DNA of 42,039 nucleotides from positions 1 to 42,039 of IMG/VR virus record IMGVR_UViG_3300044824_000031; one strand, given 5' to 3'. Of the stretch, positions 6,089 to 13,527 are shown piece after piece (positions within the stretch are counted from its first letter, which is position 1; each line of letters begins with the position of its first letter). The position numbers were made by a program, and so were the translations under genes. The DNA comes from a virus. The notes under the pieces were generated by a model. It saw nothing but the letters and a program-made list of their open reading frames with translations. It was not told the origin of the DNA and made no database searches.

Positions 6089-6580
6089 ATGGAACACCGA
6101 AAACGCGGCAGGCCAAGCACTTATAGCCACGCGCGAGCCGATATGATCTGTGCCAGGCTCGCCGAGGGCGAATCCCTTCGCTCCATCTGTGCCGATGACA
6201 CCATGCCGGCCGCTTGCACCGTCAGAGAGTGGATTCTCGCGGATCTCCATCATTTCGCAACACGTTACGCGCGCGCGAGAGACAAAGGACTCGACAACAT
6301 GGCGGATGAGTGCCTGGTAATCGCGGACTCGGCCACTGCGGAGGATGCCCAAGCGCGGCGGCTGGCGGTGGATACGCGCAAGTGGTATCTATCCAAGCTC
6401 GCTCCCAAGCGCTACGGGGACCAGCAGGTGAGCCAAGCGGCCGCCGGTGTGCAGATCAACCTGGTCGTGCTGCCGGCGGGTGCCGATGCTGCAGCAGGCT
6501 CGCTTGACCTGCGGGCGATGATCCGTGGTGGTGAGGTGCGCGCGTTGCCGGCGCCAGGTGGTGATGATGATGCAGCGTGA
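6089..6580 (+). CDS. terS: Terminase small subunit
   Basis: The product is 163 residues from ATG 6089 and matches the Sf6-type small terminase family. A basic start (KRGRPSTYS) precedes the helix-turn-helix segment ICARLAEGESLRSICADDTM with TVREWI. The oligomerisation helices follow (FATRYARARDKGLDNMADE), then the family signature VDTRKWYLSKLAPKRYGDQ. The family forms rings that recognise the packaging start site and load the large subunit. ATG 6089 is preferred over ATG 6020 because family members begin near KRGRPS and the upstream 23 residues are a methylase relic. The C-terminus (after about 125) is Ala/Gly-rich and probably contacts the large subunit. Confidence 0.85.
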   Translation: MEHRKRGRPSTYSHARADMICARLAEGESLRSICADDTMPAACTVREWILADLHHFATRYARARDKGLDNMADECLVIADSATAEDAQARRLAVDTRKWYLSKLAPKRYGDQQVSQAAAGVQINLVVLPAGADAAAGSLDLRAMIRGGEVRALPAPGGDDDAA

Positions 6581-6752
6581 GCCGCGGCGGATGACCACCA
6601 GCTCTACGAAGCTGGAGCGGTGGGACCAGGTGCGAGCGCGTGATCGTGAGGCGCTGGCCAACCTGCGAGCGGCCGGCCGGCGGGTGGATTGCGAGACGTG
6701 GTGCGCTGAGGTTTCGCGTCTACTCAGAACCATAGAACCGCGATGTCACTGA
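6564..6752 (+). CDS. Hypothetical helical protein
   Basis: The product is up to 62 residues. Starts at ATG 6564, 6567, 6570 or 6591 are possible; AGGTGG just upstream favours the first group. It overlaps the small terminase by 17 bases or fewer. The sequence is helical and charged (KLERWDQVRARDREALANLR) and ends at TGA 6750-6752, just before the AT-rich control region. No family is recognised. Confidence 0.5.
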   Translation: MMMQREPRRMTTSSTKLERWDQVRARDREALANLRAAGRRVDCETWCAEVSRLLRTIEPRCH

Positions 6753-6889
6753 TATTATGTCATATGAAAGTCTTTACAAATCTTTACGGAGATTCAACTC
6801 ATTGATTGTAAAGGTGAAATAGGCCAAAGTTTTCAATTCCCCATGGAATTAGGGTGATTGTCTGCAAAACGCAGTTGCAAGTTTTGGTC
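6753..6889 (+). promoter_or_regulatory. AT-rich control region with TTTAC repeats
   Basis: This is the most AT-rich non-coding stretch of the left half and contains no gene. TCTTTAC occurs twice with a 10-base period (6771 and 6781). The first, CTTTACA (6772-6778), is matched by an inverted TGTAAAG at 6807-6813. AATTCC/GGAATT form an inverted repeat at 6835-6850 and CAAAAC/GTTTTG another at 6865-6886. The layout suggests protein-binding sites (repressor, activator or origin) ahead of the late promoter at 6890. Confidence 0.5.
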
Positions 6890-6918
6890 TTGACGTTGGC
6901 CGCCGGCGGGCGCACAAT
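6890..6918 (+). promoter_or_regulatory. Sigma70-type promoter predicted to give a leaderless mRNA
   Basis: TTGACG (6890-6895), a 17-base spacer, CACAAT (6913-6918), then exactly 6 bases and ATG 6925. With the usual start 7 bases after the -10 box, transcription would begin on the A of the ATG. No Shine-Dalgarno is present. It lies right after the AT-rich control region and is well placed to drive packaging and head genes. Confidence 0.6.
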
Positions 6919-6924
6919 TGCGGT

Positions 6925-7068
6925 ATGGGAATAGCGAAACTGCTGGTGATCCCGGCTGCCGAGCGGTGGGCCGAGATCGGGCGCCTGTTGTGCGCGCCGG
7001 TGTTCGGGTTGGGAAGCGAGCGGCGGGTGCTCGACTTGCTACACTCCCTCGGAGTCGAGAAGCTGTGA
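6925..7068 (+). CDS. Small hypothetical protein, first gene of the late transcript
   Basis: The product is 47 residues from ATG 6925. It opens MGIAKLLVIPAAERWAEIGR and continues with a hydrophobic stretch (LLCAPVFGLG) and a helical end. It has no ribosome-binding site and the ATG falls on the predicted transcription start, consistent with leaderless translation. Its stop overlaps GTG 7065 of the next gene. The family is not recognised. Confidence 0.5.
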   Translation: MGIAKLLVIPAAERWAEIGRLLCAPVFGLGSERRVLDLLHSLGVEKL

Positions 7069-7229
7069 GCGAGCGTACCCGAGAGGTGGATTTCATCGTA
7101 GCATTCCTGATCCTGCTGGCTGGCGCGTGTGTGGCGTTGGTCTGCCTGCCGTTCTGGGTGGTGCAGGACTGGCACAGGTACGATCCGCCCTTGACAAGCA
7201 GCGAGCGCAGGCGCAAAATTAGGACATGA
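7065..7229 (+). CDS. Small single-span membrane protein
   Basis: The product is 54 residues from GTG 7065, with GGAG upstream and overlapping the previous stop. One strong membrane segment is present (FIVAFLILLAGACVALVCLP), followed by an aromatic edge (FWVVQDWHRY) and a basic tail (SSERRRKI). Its 3' end also carries a promoter (7191-7219). An upstream in-frame extension to 6918 overlaps the preceding gene out of frame and is rejected. A lysis or envelope role is possible but unproven. Confidence 0.55.
   Translation: MSERTREVDFIVAFLILLAGACVALVCLPFWVVQDWHRYDPPLTSSERRRKIRT
7191..7219 (+). promoter_or_regulatory. Second promoter predicted to give a leaderless mRNA
   Basis: TTGACA (7191-7196), a 17-base spacer, CAAAAT (7214-7219), then exactly 6 bases and ATG 7226. 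The geometry is identical to 6890-6925. It lies inside the 3' end of the membrane-protein gene and would give an internal start ahead of the large terminase. Confidence 0.55.
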
Positions 7230-7384
7230 TGCGGTGGCTGCGTAATCTCCTCCTATTGCGGGCTTCTGACCTCAAGCCATTGCCACCGCCGGCGCGGGAC
7301 GTTGCTCACGGCGACAGCGCCCCGCGTCCATACCGCGACCTTGACGACTTCATGCGGCCGGCCAACCCGCCGGACTGGGAGTGA
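7226..7384 (+). CDS. Small hypothetical protein ahead of the large terminase
   Basis: The product is 52 residues from ATG 7226. A short basic-hydrophobic start (MMRWLRNLLLLRASDLKPLP) is followed by a Pro-rich, polar tail (FMRPANPPDWE). The start overlaps the previous stop and coincides with the predicted transcription start of the 7191 promoter. The TGA (7382-7384) overlaps the terminase ATG. No family is recognised. Confidence 0.5.
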   Translation: MMRWLRNLLLLRASDLKPLPPPARDVAHGDSAPRPYRDLDDFMRPANPPDWE

Positions 7385-9042
7385 TGGCACAGGCCGTCAC
7401 CAAGCCGATAGTCCTACAGCCCAACCAGATGACGCTGTTGAAAGCGTGCCTTGACCAGAGGCCGGAAGCGCCTACGGTGTTGGGGTTCGGGGGTAGCCGT
7501 GGGTGTGCCAAGTCGTTTTGCGTGCGTGCGATAGCGTTGATTCTGGCGATGATGTTTCCTAAGTGTATCGTGTGGATCATTCGCCGGGTGTGGGACGACC
7601 TCAACAAAGACCATGTACAGCCGTTGCTGCGTGATGAACACCCGGAGTTGAAGGCATTCTGGCGGGCGCAGGACAAGGAATTGCGGTTGCCGAACGGGAG
7701 TTCGATATTCTTCATTCACGCTGGCGATACGGGGCGGGCGAAGCGGAAGGCGCGCGGTCCGCAGGCTCGGTACATCTTTTTAGAGCAGGCAGAGGAGTTC
7801 AGCGAGGAAGAGATTCAGCAGTTGGACGGGTCGAACCGCGAGGCTGGCGTGTCGCCAGGCGTCTGCAAGAAGATCCTGACATTCAATCCTGGGGGTATCG
7901 GGACGGCGTATCTTCGGCGGGTGATGTGGCTTCGGCAGTTCCATGACAACGAAGACCCGGCGGCGTTCATGTTCATCCAGGGGTACGGGTGGGACAATTA
8001 CGAGTGGTTCCGCGGCCTGGGTATCGTGAGTGAGAAGGACTTCTACGAGTCGCCGGAGTGGAACGAAGGGCCAGAGGTGCCAATTGAGCAGACACGTCGG
8101 TTCAAGGTGTTCGCAGAGAAGACCGATTTCGGAAAGAAGTTGGCAGCATTGCCGCAAAGCCAGCGAATCGGTGAGTTGATGGGCAGTTTCGAGAAATTCG
8201 CGGGGCAATACTACTCCGAGGTTTGGGAAGAGAGCGCGACGGTGCTTGATTCTGCGCTGGTGGGGAGAATTGTCCAGCCGTGGTGGAGGCGGTGGCTGAC
8301 AACGGACTGGGGATTCAGCCACTACGCGGCGACGGGATGGTTTACGAGCGGGATTCTATCGCCAGAGCAGGTTTTGTCGCTGTTTGGCGTGAAAATGACG
8401 GGAATGCTGCGAATTATCATCCTTTATCGGGAACTGGTGGTGAATGACGTTGCGGAACCGGACCTTGCGAAGCTGATTTTGCACTTGACGCCTGAAAGTG
8501 AGCGCCGGGAGATTCGAGATCACTACATCGGGCACGACGCCTGGGCGAAACGGGGTAGCGCGAACACCGTGGTCGAGCAGATGGAGCCGGTTTTCGTGAA
8601 TGGAGGGTTGCCAAGGCTGTCGCGGGCCGACATCGACCGGGTTGGAGGCTGGCGGTTGTTGTTCAACTGCTGGGCGACGGCGCGCCGGCTGCGGAAATGG
8701 CCCGGTGGAGTCGATTTTCAACAGGAAACGCAGGACCAGCCGGCCTTTTTCGTGTCCTCTGGGTGCCCAAAGACGATTGCAGCGGTCCCGATGCTGATTT
8801 GCTCCGAAAAAGACCCCACCGACATCGAAAAGATGAGCGGGCAGGCGTCGGATGACATCGCAGACATGGTTCGGTACGGTCTGAAGACGCACCTTTCGGC
8901 CAACACGGAAGCGCCGTTTGAGAACCGGGCGACGGAGACGTATTCGAAGTACGAAGACCCGACTTCCAGGGCGATGGCGATGTTGCGCTTGACAAAAGAC
9001 GAACGAAGTGCTCAGTATATCCATAGGAGACGGCGCGCGTGA
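7384..9042 (+). CDS. terL: Terminase large subunit
   Basis: The product is 552 residues, the usual size for the DNA-packaging ATPase/nuclease. The N-terminal ATPase has an adenine-binding QPNQ near residue 12, a Walker A-like GGSRGCAKS (36-44) and a Walker B-like strand YIFLEQAEEF (about 130-139). Here E-Q replaces the common D-E, and A precedes the Walker Lys instead of Gly. The RNase H-like nuclease has acidic residues in LTTDWGFSHYA (D308), IGHDAWAKR (D384) and DDIADMVRYG (D489/D490). GTG 7381 is an alternative start 3 bases upstream. It pairs with the small terminase at 6089. The 3' end overlaps the next gene by 4 bases. Confidence 0.92.
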   Translation: MAQAVTKPIVLQPNQMTLLKACLDQRPEAPTVLGFGGSRGCAKSFCVRAIALILAMMFPKCIVWIIRRVWDDLNKDHVQPLLRDEHPELKAFWRAQDKELRLPNGSSIFFIHAGDTGRAKRKARGPQARYIFLEQAEEFSEEEIQQLDGSNREAGVSPGVCKKILTFNPGGIGTAYLRRVMWLRQFHDNEDPAAFMFIQGYGWDNYEWFRGLGIVSEKDFYESPEWNEGPEVPIEQTRRFKVFAEKTDFGKKLAALPQSQRIGELMGSFEKFAGQYYSEVWEESATVLDSALVGRIVQPWWRRWLTTDWGFSHYAATGWFTSGILSPEQVLSLFGVKMTGMLRIIILYRELVVNDVAEPDLAKLILHLTPESERREIRDHYIGHDAWAKRGSANTVVEQMEPVFVNGGLPRLSRADIDRVGGWRLLFNCWATARRLRKWPGGVDFQQETQDQPAFFVSSGCPKTIAAVPMLICSEKDPTDIEKMSGQASDDIADMVRYGLKTHLSANTEAPFENRATETYSKYEDPTSRAMAMLRLTKDERSAQYIHRRRRA

Positions 9043-9371
9043 AGCGATTGCGAAATTGGCTCTACCATTTGTTTTTTGGTCGTATCAAGCGAGAATGTCT
9101 TCAAGCGATAATCGAGAAAACAGCAGTTTTGGAACGTCAGATCGGAGAACAAGCCACGTGGAGAGGCGCTATCGTTTCCGACGTTGAACAGCGATTGGCT
9201 ATAGATCGAGAGTTACGTGATGCGGTGGTGAAAGACCTGATTTCCGAGGTCAACAAACTCCGCGAGCAACTCAACGAGCGAGAATCAGCGCTACCGTCCA
9301 ACCGGCGTGTGGCGCGCACCTTCAGCGAATTTCGAGCGGCTGCCGAAGGGCGGCCACAGGAGACACGATGA
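9039..9371 (+). CDS. Coiled-coil hypothetical protein
   Basis: The product is 110 residues from GTG 9039, with AGGAG upstream. A basic amphipathic start (KRLRNWLYHLFFGRIKRE) precedes a long coiled coil (about residues 25-90, e.g. ISEVNKLREQLNERESALPS). It overlaps the terminase by 4 bases and the next gene by 4 bases. Position between terminase and portal suggests a head-assembly accessory, but nothing specific is seen. Confidence 0.55.
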   Translation: MKRLRNWLYHLFFGRIKRECLQAIIEKTAVLERQIGEQATWRGAIVSDVEQRLAIDRELRDAVVKDLISEVNKLREQLNERESALPSNRRVARTFSEFRAAAEGRPQETR

Positions 9372-9805
9372 GCATTGCAAGCACCATGGCGGGCATGGCC
9401 CGTGGCGGAAAGAAACCCGGCATCGGTGAGGAAACCGAGCGGCAGATGGGCGGAAAGTCGAACGGAGATGGTGGAGAACATTCCAAGCTGTTCGACCACG
9501 GCGACGGGACGTTTCACAGCGTCACCAGCGGCGGCGAGCGCACCGAGCACCCGCATATCGGGCACGCCGTCGTCCACCTGGCCGCACACCACGAGCCGGA
9601 AGGCAAGCACTTCCACGTCCACCAAGACGGAGGTGGAGGCCACACGAGCCACCAAGCCTCCGAAGGTGGTCAGGCCGAAGGGCCGCATGACCACGAGAAC
9701 ATCGAGGCCCTGAAAGAGCACATGGACCAGTTCTTGAACGAAGAGGGACAGGAGAGCGGTGGCGGCCACGAAGGTGGCGCCCGCGAAGGCTCGATCTTCG
9801 AGTAG
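9368..9805 (+). CDS. Histidine- and glycine-rich protein
   Basis: The product is 145 residues containing 18 histidines. Most lie between residues 37 and 118 in runs such as HPHIGHAVVHLAAHH and GKHFHVHQDGGGGHTSH. The start is Met/Gly-rich (MSIASTMAGMARGGKKPG), the end acidic (EEGQESGGGHEGGAREG). The density of H-x-H and HH is that of a metal-binding protein (zinc, nickel or copper), but no fold is recognisable. It is in the head operon and begins inside the stop of the preceding gene (ATGA). Confidence 0.6.
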   Translation: MSIASTMAGMARGGKKPGIGEETERQMGGKSNGDGGEHSKLFDHGDGTFHSVTSGGERTEHPHIGHAVVHLAAHHEPEGKHFHVHQDGGGGHTSHQASEGGQAEGPHDHENIEALKEHMDQFLNEEGQESGGGHEGGAREGSIFE

Positions 9806-9833
9806 TTGGGCATCTGCCCAAAAAGGAATGACG

Positions 9834-10607
9834 ATGAATACCAAACGATTGATTTTCGCGGGCCTTCTGGCTCTTGCCCTGGCCCTTGTTTCAGCAGCGC
9901 AAACGATTCCTGGCACCACATACACTTGGGGTAGCTTCAGGCCGACGCTCACCGTGGACATCGGGACGGCATCGGCCACCACCACCCAAACGCTCACCGT
10001 GGACATCGGCCAAGTGCCGGGTCCGAACGGAACGGTATTTTTCCCGCTGGCGGCCGGCGCCGTGGGGCAATCGGTGATTGTCGGAACCGGGACGAACGCG
10101 GACACCGTGACGATTTCAGCGGTGAACTGCTACACTCCTCTGGTTTACGACAGCTGTTCGTTCACGGCGGCAAGTTACACGCACGCCCATGGGCGCGGGG
10201 AGCCGGTGTTCTTCCCGACCGCAGTTGAAGCGGTGAAGTTGGAAGGAGCCTGCACAGGAGCGGCCACCGCCAGCCAGACACTCGGACTCTACGGATTAGG
10301 CCAGTGGGCCGCGCAAGCCTGCACCCAGACTGCCTATGATCTCGGTCGCGTGGTGAGCCAGCCTGGAACCATCCGTTACTTGGGAGTAGCCGTAACCGTG
10401 GCTGGGACCACTGCCAGTTCCGGCGTGTTCACGGTGCGAAAGAACGGCTCCGATACGACCGTCACGTGTACCGTGGGAACGGCGCTATATTGCTCCGATT
10501 CCTCGCACTTTGTTACCGTGGCGGCCGGCGACATTATCAGCGTCAAGTTCACTACTCAAGGATCCGAGACATTGGCCAATCCATCGGCCTACGTCCTGAT
10601 TTTCTGA
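9834..10607 (+). CDS. Secreted beta-rich phage protein with signal peptide
   Basis: The product is 257 residues from ATG 9834; AAGGA 7 bases upstream selects this start over ATG 9828. Residues 1-23 are a textbook Sec signal: basic MNTKR, a hydrophobic core of Leu/Ala, then SAAQ. The mature part is Thr/Gly/Val-rich with repeated LTVDIG segments (about residues 39 and 53) and paired cysteines. Its C-terminal 70 residues (from SGVFTVRKNG) look like a small beta-sandwich. It lies between terminase and portal, so a head fibre or decoration protein is a fair guess, but the export signal is odd for that. Confidence 0.6.
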   Translation: MNTKRLIFAGLLALALALVSAAQTIPGTTYTWGSFRPTLTVDIGTASATTTQTLTVDIGQVPGPNGTVFFPLAAGAVGQSVIVGTGTNADTVTISAVNCYTPLVYDSCSFTAASYTHAHGRGEPVFFPTAVEAVKLEGACTGAATASQTLGLYGLGQWAAQACTQTAYDLGRVVSQPGTIRYLGVAVTVAGTTASSGVFTVRKNGSDTTVTCTVGTALYCSDSSHFVTVAAGDIISVKFTTQGSETLANPSAYVLIF

Positions 10608-10608
10608 C

Positions 10609-10836
10609 ATGCCGAAAATCATCCAGATCATCGACACGGACTCGACCGGGCACCGGGTCCGTTTGGACGACGGCTCGATTGTCTCGCTGAAACACTCGCA
10701 TGACGTTCCTACCGTCGGCGCCGAACTGAACGAAGACGACTTTCTGTTCGACCACGGAAAGCCCATGAGCATCGAGCAGATGAACAGCGATGCCCAGGTA
10801 GCGGCGAACGTCCTCAGCGAGATTGTGAAGCAGTAA
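10609..10836 (+). CDS. Small hypothetical protein
   Basis: The product is 75 residues from ATG 10609, one base after the previous stop. A beta-strand-rich N-terminal half (IIQIIDTDSTGHRVRLDDGS) suggests a small barrel. The C-terminal half is acidic and helical (MNSDAQVAANVLSEIVKQ). The stop overlaps the next ATG by one base. It is part of the block of small genes that precedes the portal. No family is recognised. Confidence 0.5.
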   Translation: MPKIIQIIDTDSTGHRVRLDDGSIVSLKHSHDVPTVGAELNEDDFLFDHGKPMSIEQMNSDAQVAANVLSEIVKQ

Positions 10837-11000
10837 TGCCCTTCCTATCTAAAGCGCAGCAGCGATGGGGCCATTCTGAGAGCGGAAAGAAGGCTCTCGG
10901 TGGAGAATCGGCGGTGAAAGAGTGGGACTCCGCGACGAACTTCAAGAAGTTGCCTGAGAAGAAGGGCAAACTCCGGCGCGCGGCAGAACAAGAAAAATGA
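10836..11000 (+). CDS. Small conserved-type phage protein upstream of portal
   Basis: The product is 54 residues from ATG 10836. It begins MPFLSKAQQRWGHSESGKKA and continues LGGESAVKEWDSATNFKKLP. This SKAQQRW...ALGG...VKEWD pattern is familiar from very small proteins found in phage head operons. The rest is basic. Its function is not known. Both ends overlap neighbouring genes (TAATG and ATGA). Confidence 0.6.
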   Translation: MPFLSKAQQRWGHSESGKKALGGESAVKEWDSATNFKKLPEKKGKLRRAAEQEK

Positions 11001-11245
11001 ACGCCCGAGAGAAAGTCATCGAAGCCGAGCGCCAGATCCGGTGCCTGATCTCCGGAACGTCAAAGGAGATACAATGCCCGTTCTGCGGTGAGACTTCGAC
11101 CTCCGGCCAGGAACTTCTCTGCTGTGAGAATCTGTGCAACGTGGTAAATGCGGTTCTGGATTACGTGGACACCAGGGCGAACCTGGAAGTGGTTGACCGC
11201 GTGATGGACCGGCTCGCTGGGAAGAGCCAGGCGGTGCTGAATTGA
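10997..11245 (+). CDS. Small zinc-ribbon protein
   Basis: The product is 82 residues from ATG 10997. Residues 27-47 hold CPFCGE and then LLCCENLC, a plausible four-Cys zinc site. Helices flank it on both sides (EKVIEAERQIRCLI; ANLEVVDRVMDRLA). The stop overlaps the TTG start of the portal gene. It could be a head-assembly accessory or an unrelated small protein. Confidence 0.5.
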   Translation: MNAREKVIEAERQIRCLISGTSKEIQCPFCGETSTSGQELLCCENLCNVVNAVLDYVDTRANLEVVDRVMDRLAGKSQAVLN

Positions 11246-13527
11246 CGCCCCAGCCAATCGATGAGCTTTTCAGTCCTCCTAATGAAGGCCAGGACTCGGA
11301 ACGCGAAGCCCCGGAGGACGTTTCCGCCCCGCAGCGGCCACAGCCGCGCACCTATGGCGACGAAAACAAGGAACTCCCCGAGGAACTTCAGAACGCCGTC
11401 CTCGCGCTGCTTCAGGAAGCCCAACGGCAGGAACTCTACCAGCGGCGCATGGAAGTCATGCGGGCGCGCCGGAACCGATTCTATGAACGCGGACTCCAGC
11501 ACATTTACTACGACATCTTGAGCGGTGTTTTCGTCCAGGGAGCGCCGGGCCAGTTCGTTCCTGATAGCGGCCACGGCGAGATCCAGTGCGGCGAGTACAT
11601 CGAAGACTACAACATTTTTGCCCGCGCGCTGCAAATCATCATCGCCAAGTTGACCGAGAACCAACCTGGCATTGATTTCCAGCCGGACAGCGGGAATTCC
11701 CCTGTTGACCTACAGGCTTCGGACGCGGCGGAGGCGTACCGCATTCTCTACGACCGGAGGAACGATACTAAGGATCTACTCACTGCCATCGTGCGCATGA
11801 TGGGCCTCGACGGGCGCACCGTGACGTGGACTCGCACGATGGCGAATGAACAGAAATGGGGCACGGACGAAAACGGAGTACCGCGCCGGGTGCAGACCAC
11901 TTCAATTTACGGCGTTCTCGAAACTAAGGTGCCTATCGTCGCAAAGACCTTTGAAGAGTGGCCCTACTGCATCGTCACCGAAGATCCTCACGTCTACACT
12001 GCTCGGAAAGAACATCCCGACTTCGCTGACAAGATTGGCAAGTTCGGTGAGGAAGGAATTGCCGATACCCAGTTCGAGCGGTTGGCCAGGCTGGGAGCAC
12101 TTCAGGGGAACTCGGCGGCGTTCCAATTGACGGACACCTACGACCACTACACCGAGCGCAAATACTTCTTCTTTCGCCCGTCCATGCTGACCGATGAGGA
12201 ATTGGATTCGGCGTATACGGACGAAGTTCACCAAGCCGAACCTTGGACGCTTCGGGATGCGTTGAACGAAGCGTTTCCCAATGGCGGTGTGTTCATCTTC
12301 GTTGGGAAGCAATACGTCGGATCTCGTAACGTCTGCATCGACGATGAATTGAGCGTTGACTTCCCGTATGCTGGTGACGGCATGGCGCGCATGGCAGTTA
12401 TGGACCCGGCTGTGATCATCCAGGACCGTTTCAACAATGACATGAACCTGTATGCCGAATGGAAGGACTTCGGTTCACCTTCGACATGGCTCCGCGCCGG
12501 TCGAGCCCAGGTTGCAGCCGTCAATGGCCAGACCGCCGCGCCGTTCTGCTTCCGGCCGGCCATGGAACTTGAGGTTTTGCGTGACCGCCCTCTGGCCGAC
12601 AGTTTCTACCGTGAACCGAACCCCGAACTTCCCGAAACGTTCATCCGGCATACCGAGTATTTGGCGACTGCCCTTTTGCAGTACATTCTGGCGATTCCCT
12701 CCGCAGTCCAGGGAGCCGGGATGCCCGACCAGAAGACCAAGGGCGGCTACCAGGAGGCCATCTATCAGGCCATGGGGCAGTTGGGTGTGATATGGGGAGC
12801 CGTCCAAAGGTTGATGTCGAAGGTCTACCGGCAGGCGGCACTTGCTGCGGCGCGCGATGATAAGGAAGGAAAGCCGCTCATCATCCCCGGCCCAAAGGGT
12901 GCTGTGACATTGGACATCTCCGCTCTTGGCAAAGGGCACTTCCTGGCCCATCCCGACACGGACAGCGGCTACCCAGAATCCACGATGCAGAAGCGGGTCA
13001 CGTTGAATGGCATCTTGGAAATGGCGATGAAAGACCCGGTAATTGGGCAGGCGCTTCTATCGTCTCCAGACACCTGGGATTTCATCTTCAGGACGTATGG
13101 GGTGCCAGAGATCGTGATTCCAGAGGCGCGAGTGCGGCGCAAGCAGTCCGCAGAGATCGAGATGCTGATTCAGCAAAGCCCACAGCAAGGGCCGCCCGAT
13201 CCATTGACCGGGCTACCAGGCGCGATGGTTTCTTCCGTTCCTGTCGACCCCCTGGACTATCACGATTGGGAATTCGAGGAGTGCCGCGAGAAACTGTCCG
13301 ACTGGCCGTGGGTTCAGCAGCAGTTGACCGCCGGGAACGAAGCTGGTATTGAGAATATCCGGGCGCACGCCATGGAGCACCAAAAGTTCATGCAGCAGGC
13401 GGTTGAAGCGCAGCAGCAAGCGCAAGCAGCCGCGATTGCGGCCACAAATCCGAAGGCGACCGAGAGTTGGAAGCCTGAACTACCAAAAGAGGCTCCCGGG
13501 CCGCCAGCACAGGAGAACAATGCCTGA
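11242..13527 (+). CDS. Portal protein (P22-like)
   Basis: The product is 761 residues, the size of P22-type portals (about 725). It starts at TTG 11242 because the frame has no upstream ATG and the next Met would remove a conserved helix. After an acidic/Pro-rich lead comes the wing/clip region (QRRMEVMRARRNRFYERGLQ; ITANQ-like IIAKLTENQPGIDFQPDS). A central part follows with WPYCIVTEDPHVYTARKE and a stem-rich region with LPETFIRHTEYLATALLQYI. The C-terminus (from about 690) is a Gln/Ala-rich barrel-like helix (MQQAVEAQQQAQAAAIAAT). It forms the dodecameric DNA gate at one capsid vertex. Terminase is 2 kb upstream and scaffold and coat follow directly. Confidence 0.85.
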   Translation: MTPQPIDELFSPPNEGQDSEREAPEDVSAPQRPQPRTYGDENKELPEELQNAVLALLQEAQRQELYQRRMEVMRARRNRFYERGLQHIYYDILSGVFVQGAPGQFVPDSGHGEIQCGEYIEDYNIFARALQIIIAKLTENQPGIDFQPDSGNSPVDLQASDAAEAYRILYDRRNDTKDLLTAIVRMMGLDGRTVTWTRTMANEQKWGTDENGVPRRVQTTSIYGVLETKVPIVAKTFEEWPYCIVTEDPHVYTARKEHPDFADKIGKFGEEGIADTQFERLARLGALQGNSAAFQLTDTYDHYTERKYFFFRPSMLTDEELDSAYTDEVHQAEPWTLRDALNEAFPNGGVFIFVGKQYVGSRNVCIDDELSVDFPYAGDGMARMAVMDPAVIIQDRFNNDMNLYAEWKDFGSPSTWLRAGRAQVAAVNGQTAAPFCFRPAMELEVLRDRPLADSFYREPNPELPETFIRHTEYLATALLQYILAIPSAVQGAGMPDQKTKGGYQEAIYQAMGQLGVIWGAVQRLMSKVYRQAALAAARDDKEGKPLIIPGPKGAVTLDISALGKGHFLAHPDTDSGYPESTMQKRVTLNGILEMAMKDPVIGQALLSSPDTWDFIFRTYGVPEIVIPEARVRRKQSAEIEMLIQQSPQQGPPDPLTGLPGAMVSSVPVDPLDYHDWEFEECREKLSDWPWVQQQLTAGNEAGIENIRAHAMEHQKFMQQAVEAQQQAQAAAIAATNPKATESWKPELPKEAPGPPAQENNA

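Noticed and set aside
8989-9021. TTGACA with downstream TATATC before the gene at 9039
   Set aside because: Spacing is 21 bases and the 17-18 base positions hold poor -10 sequences.
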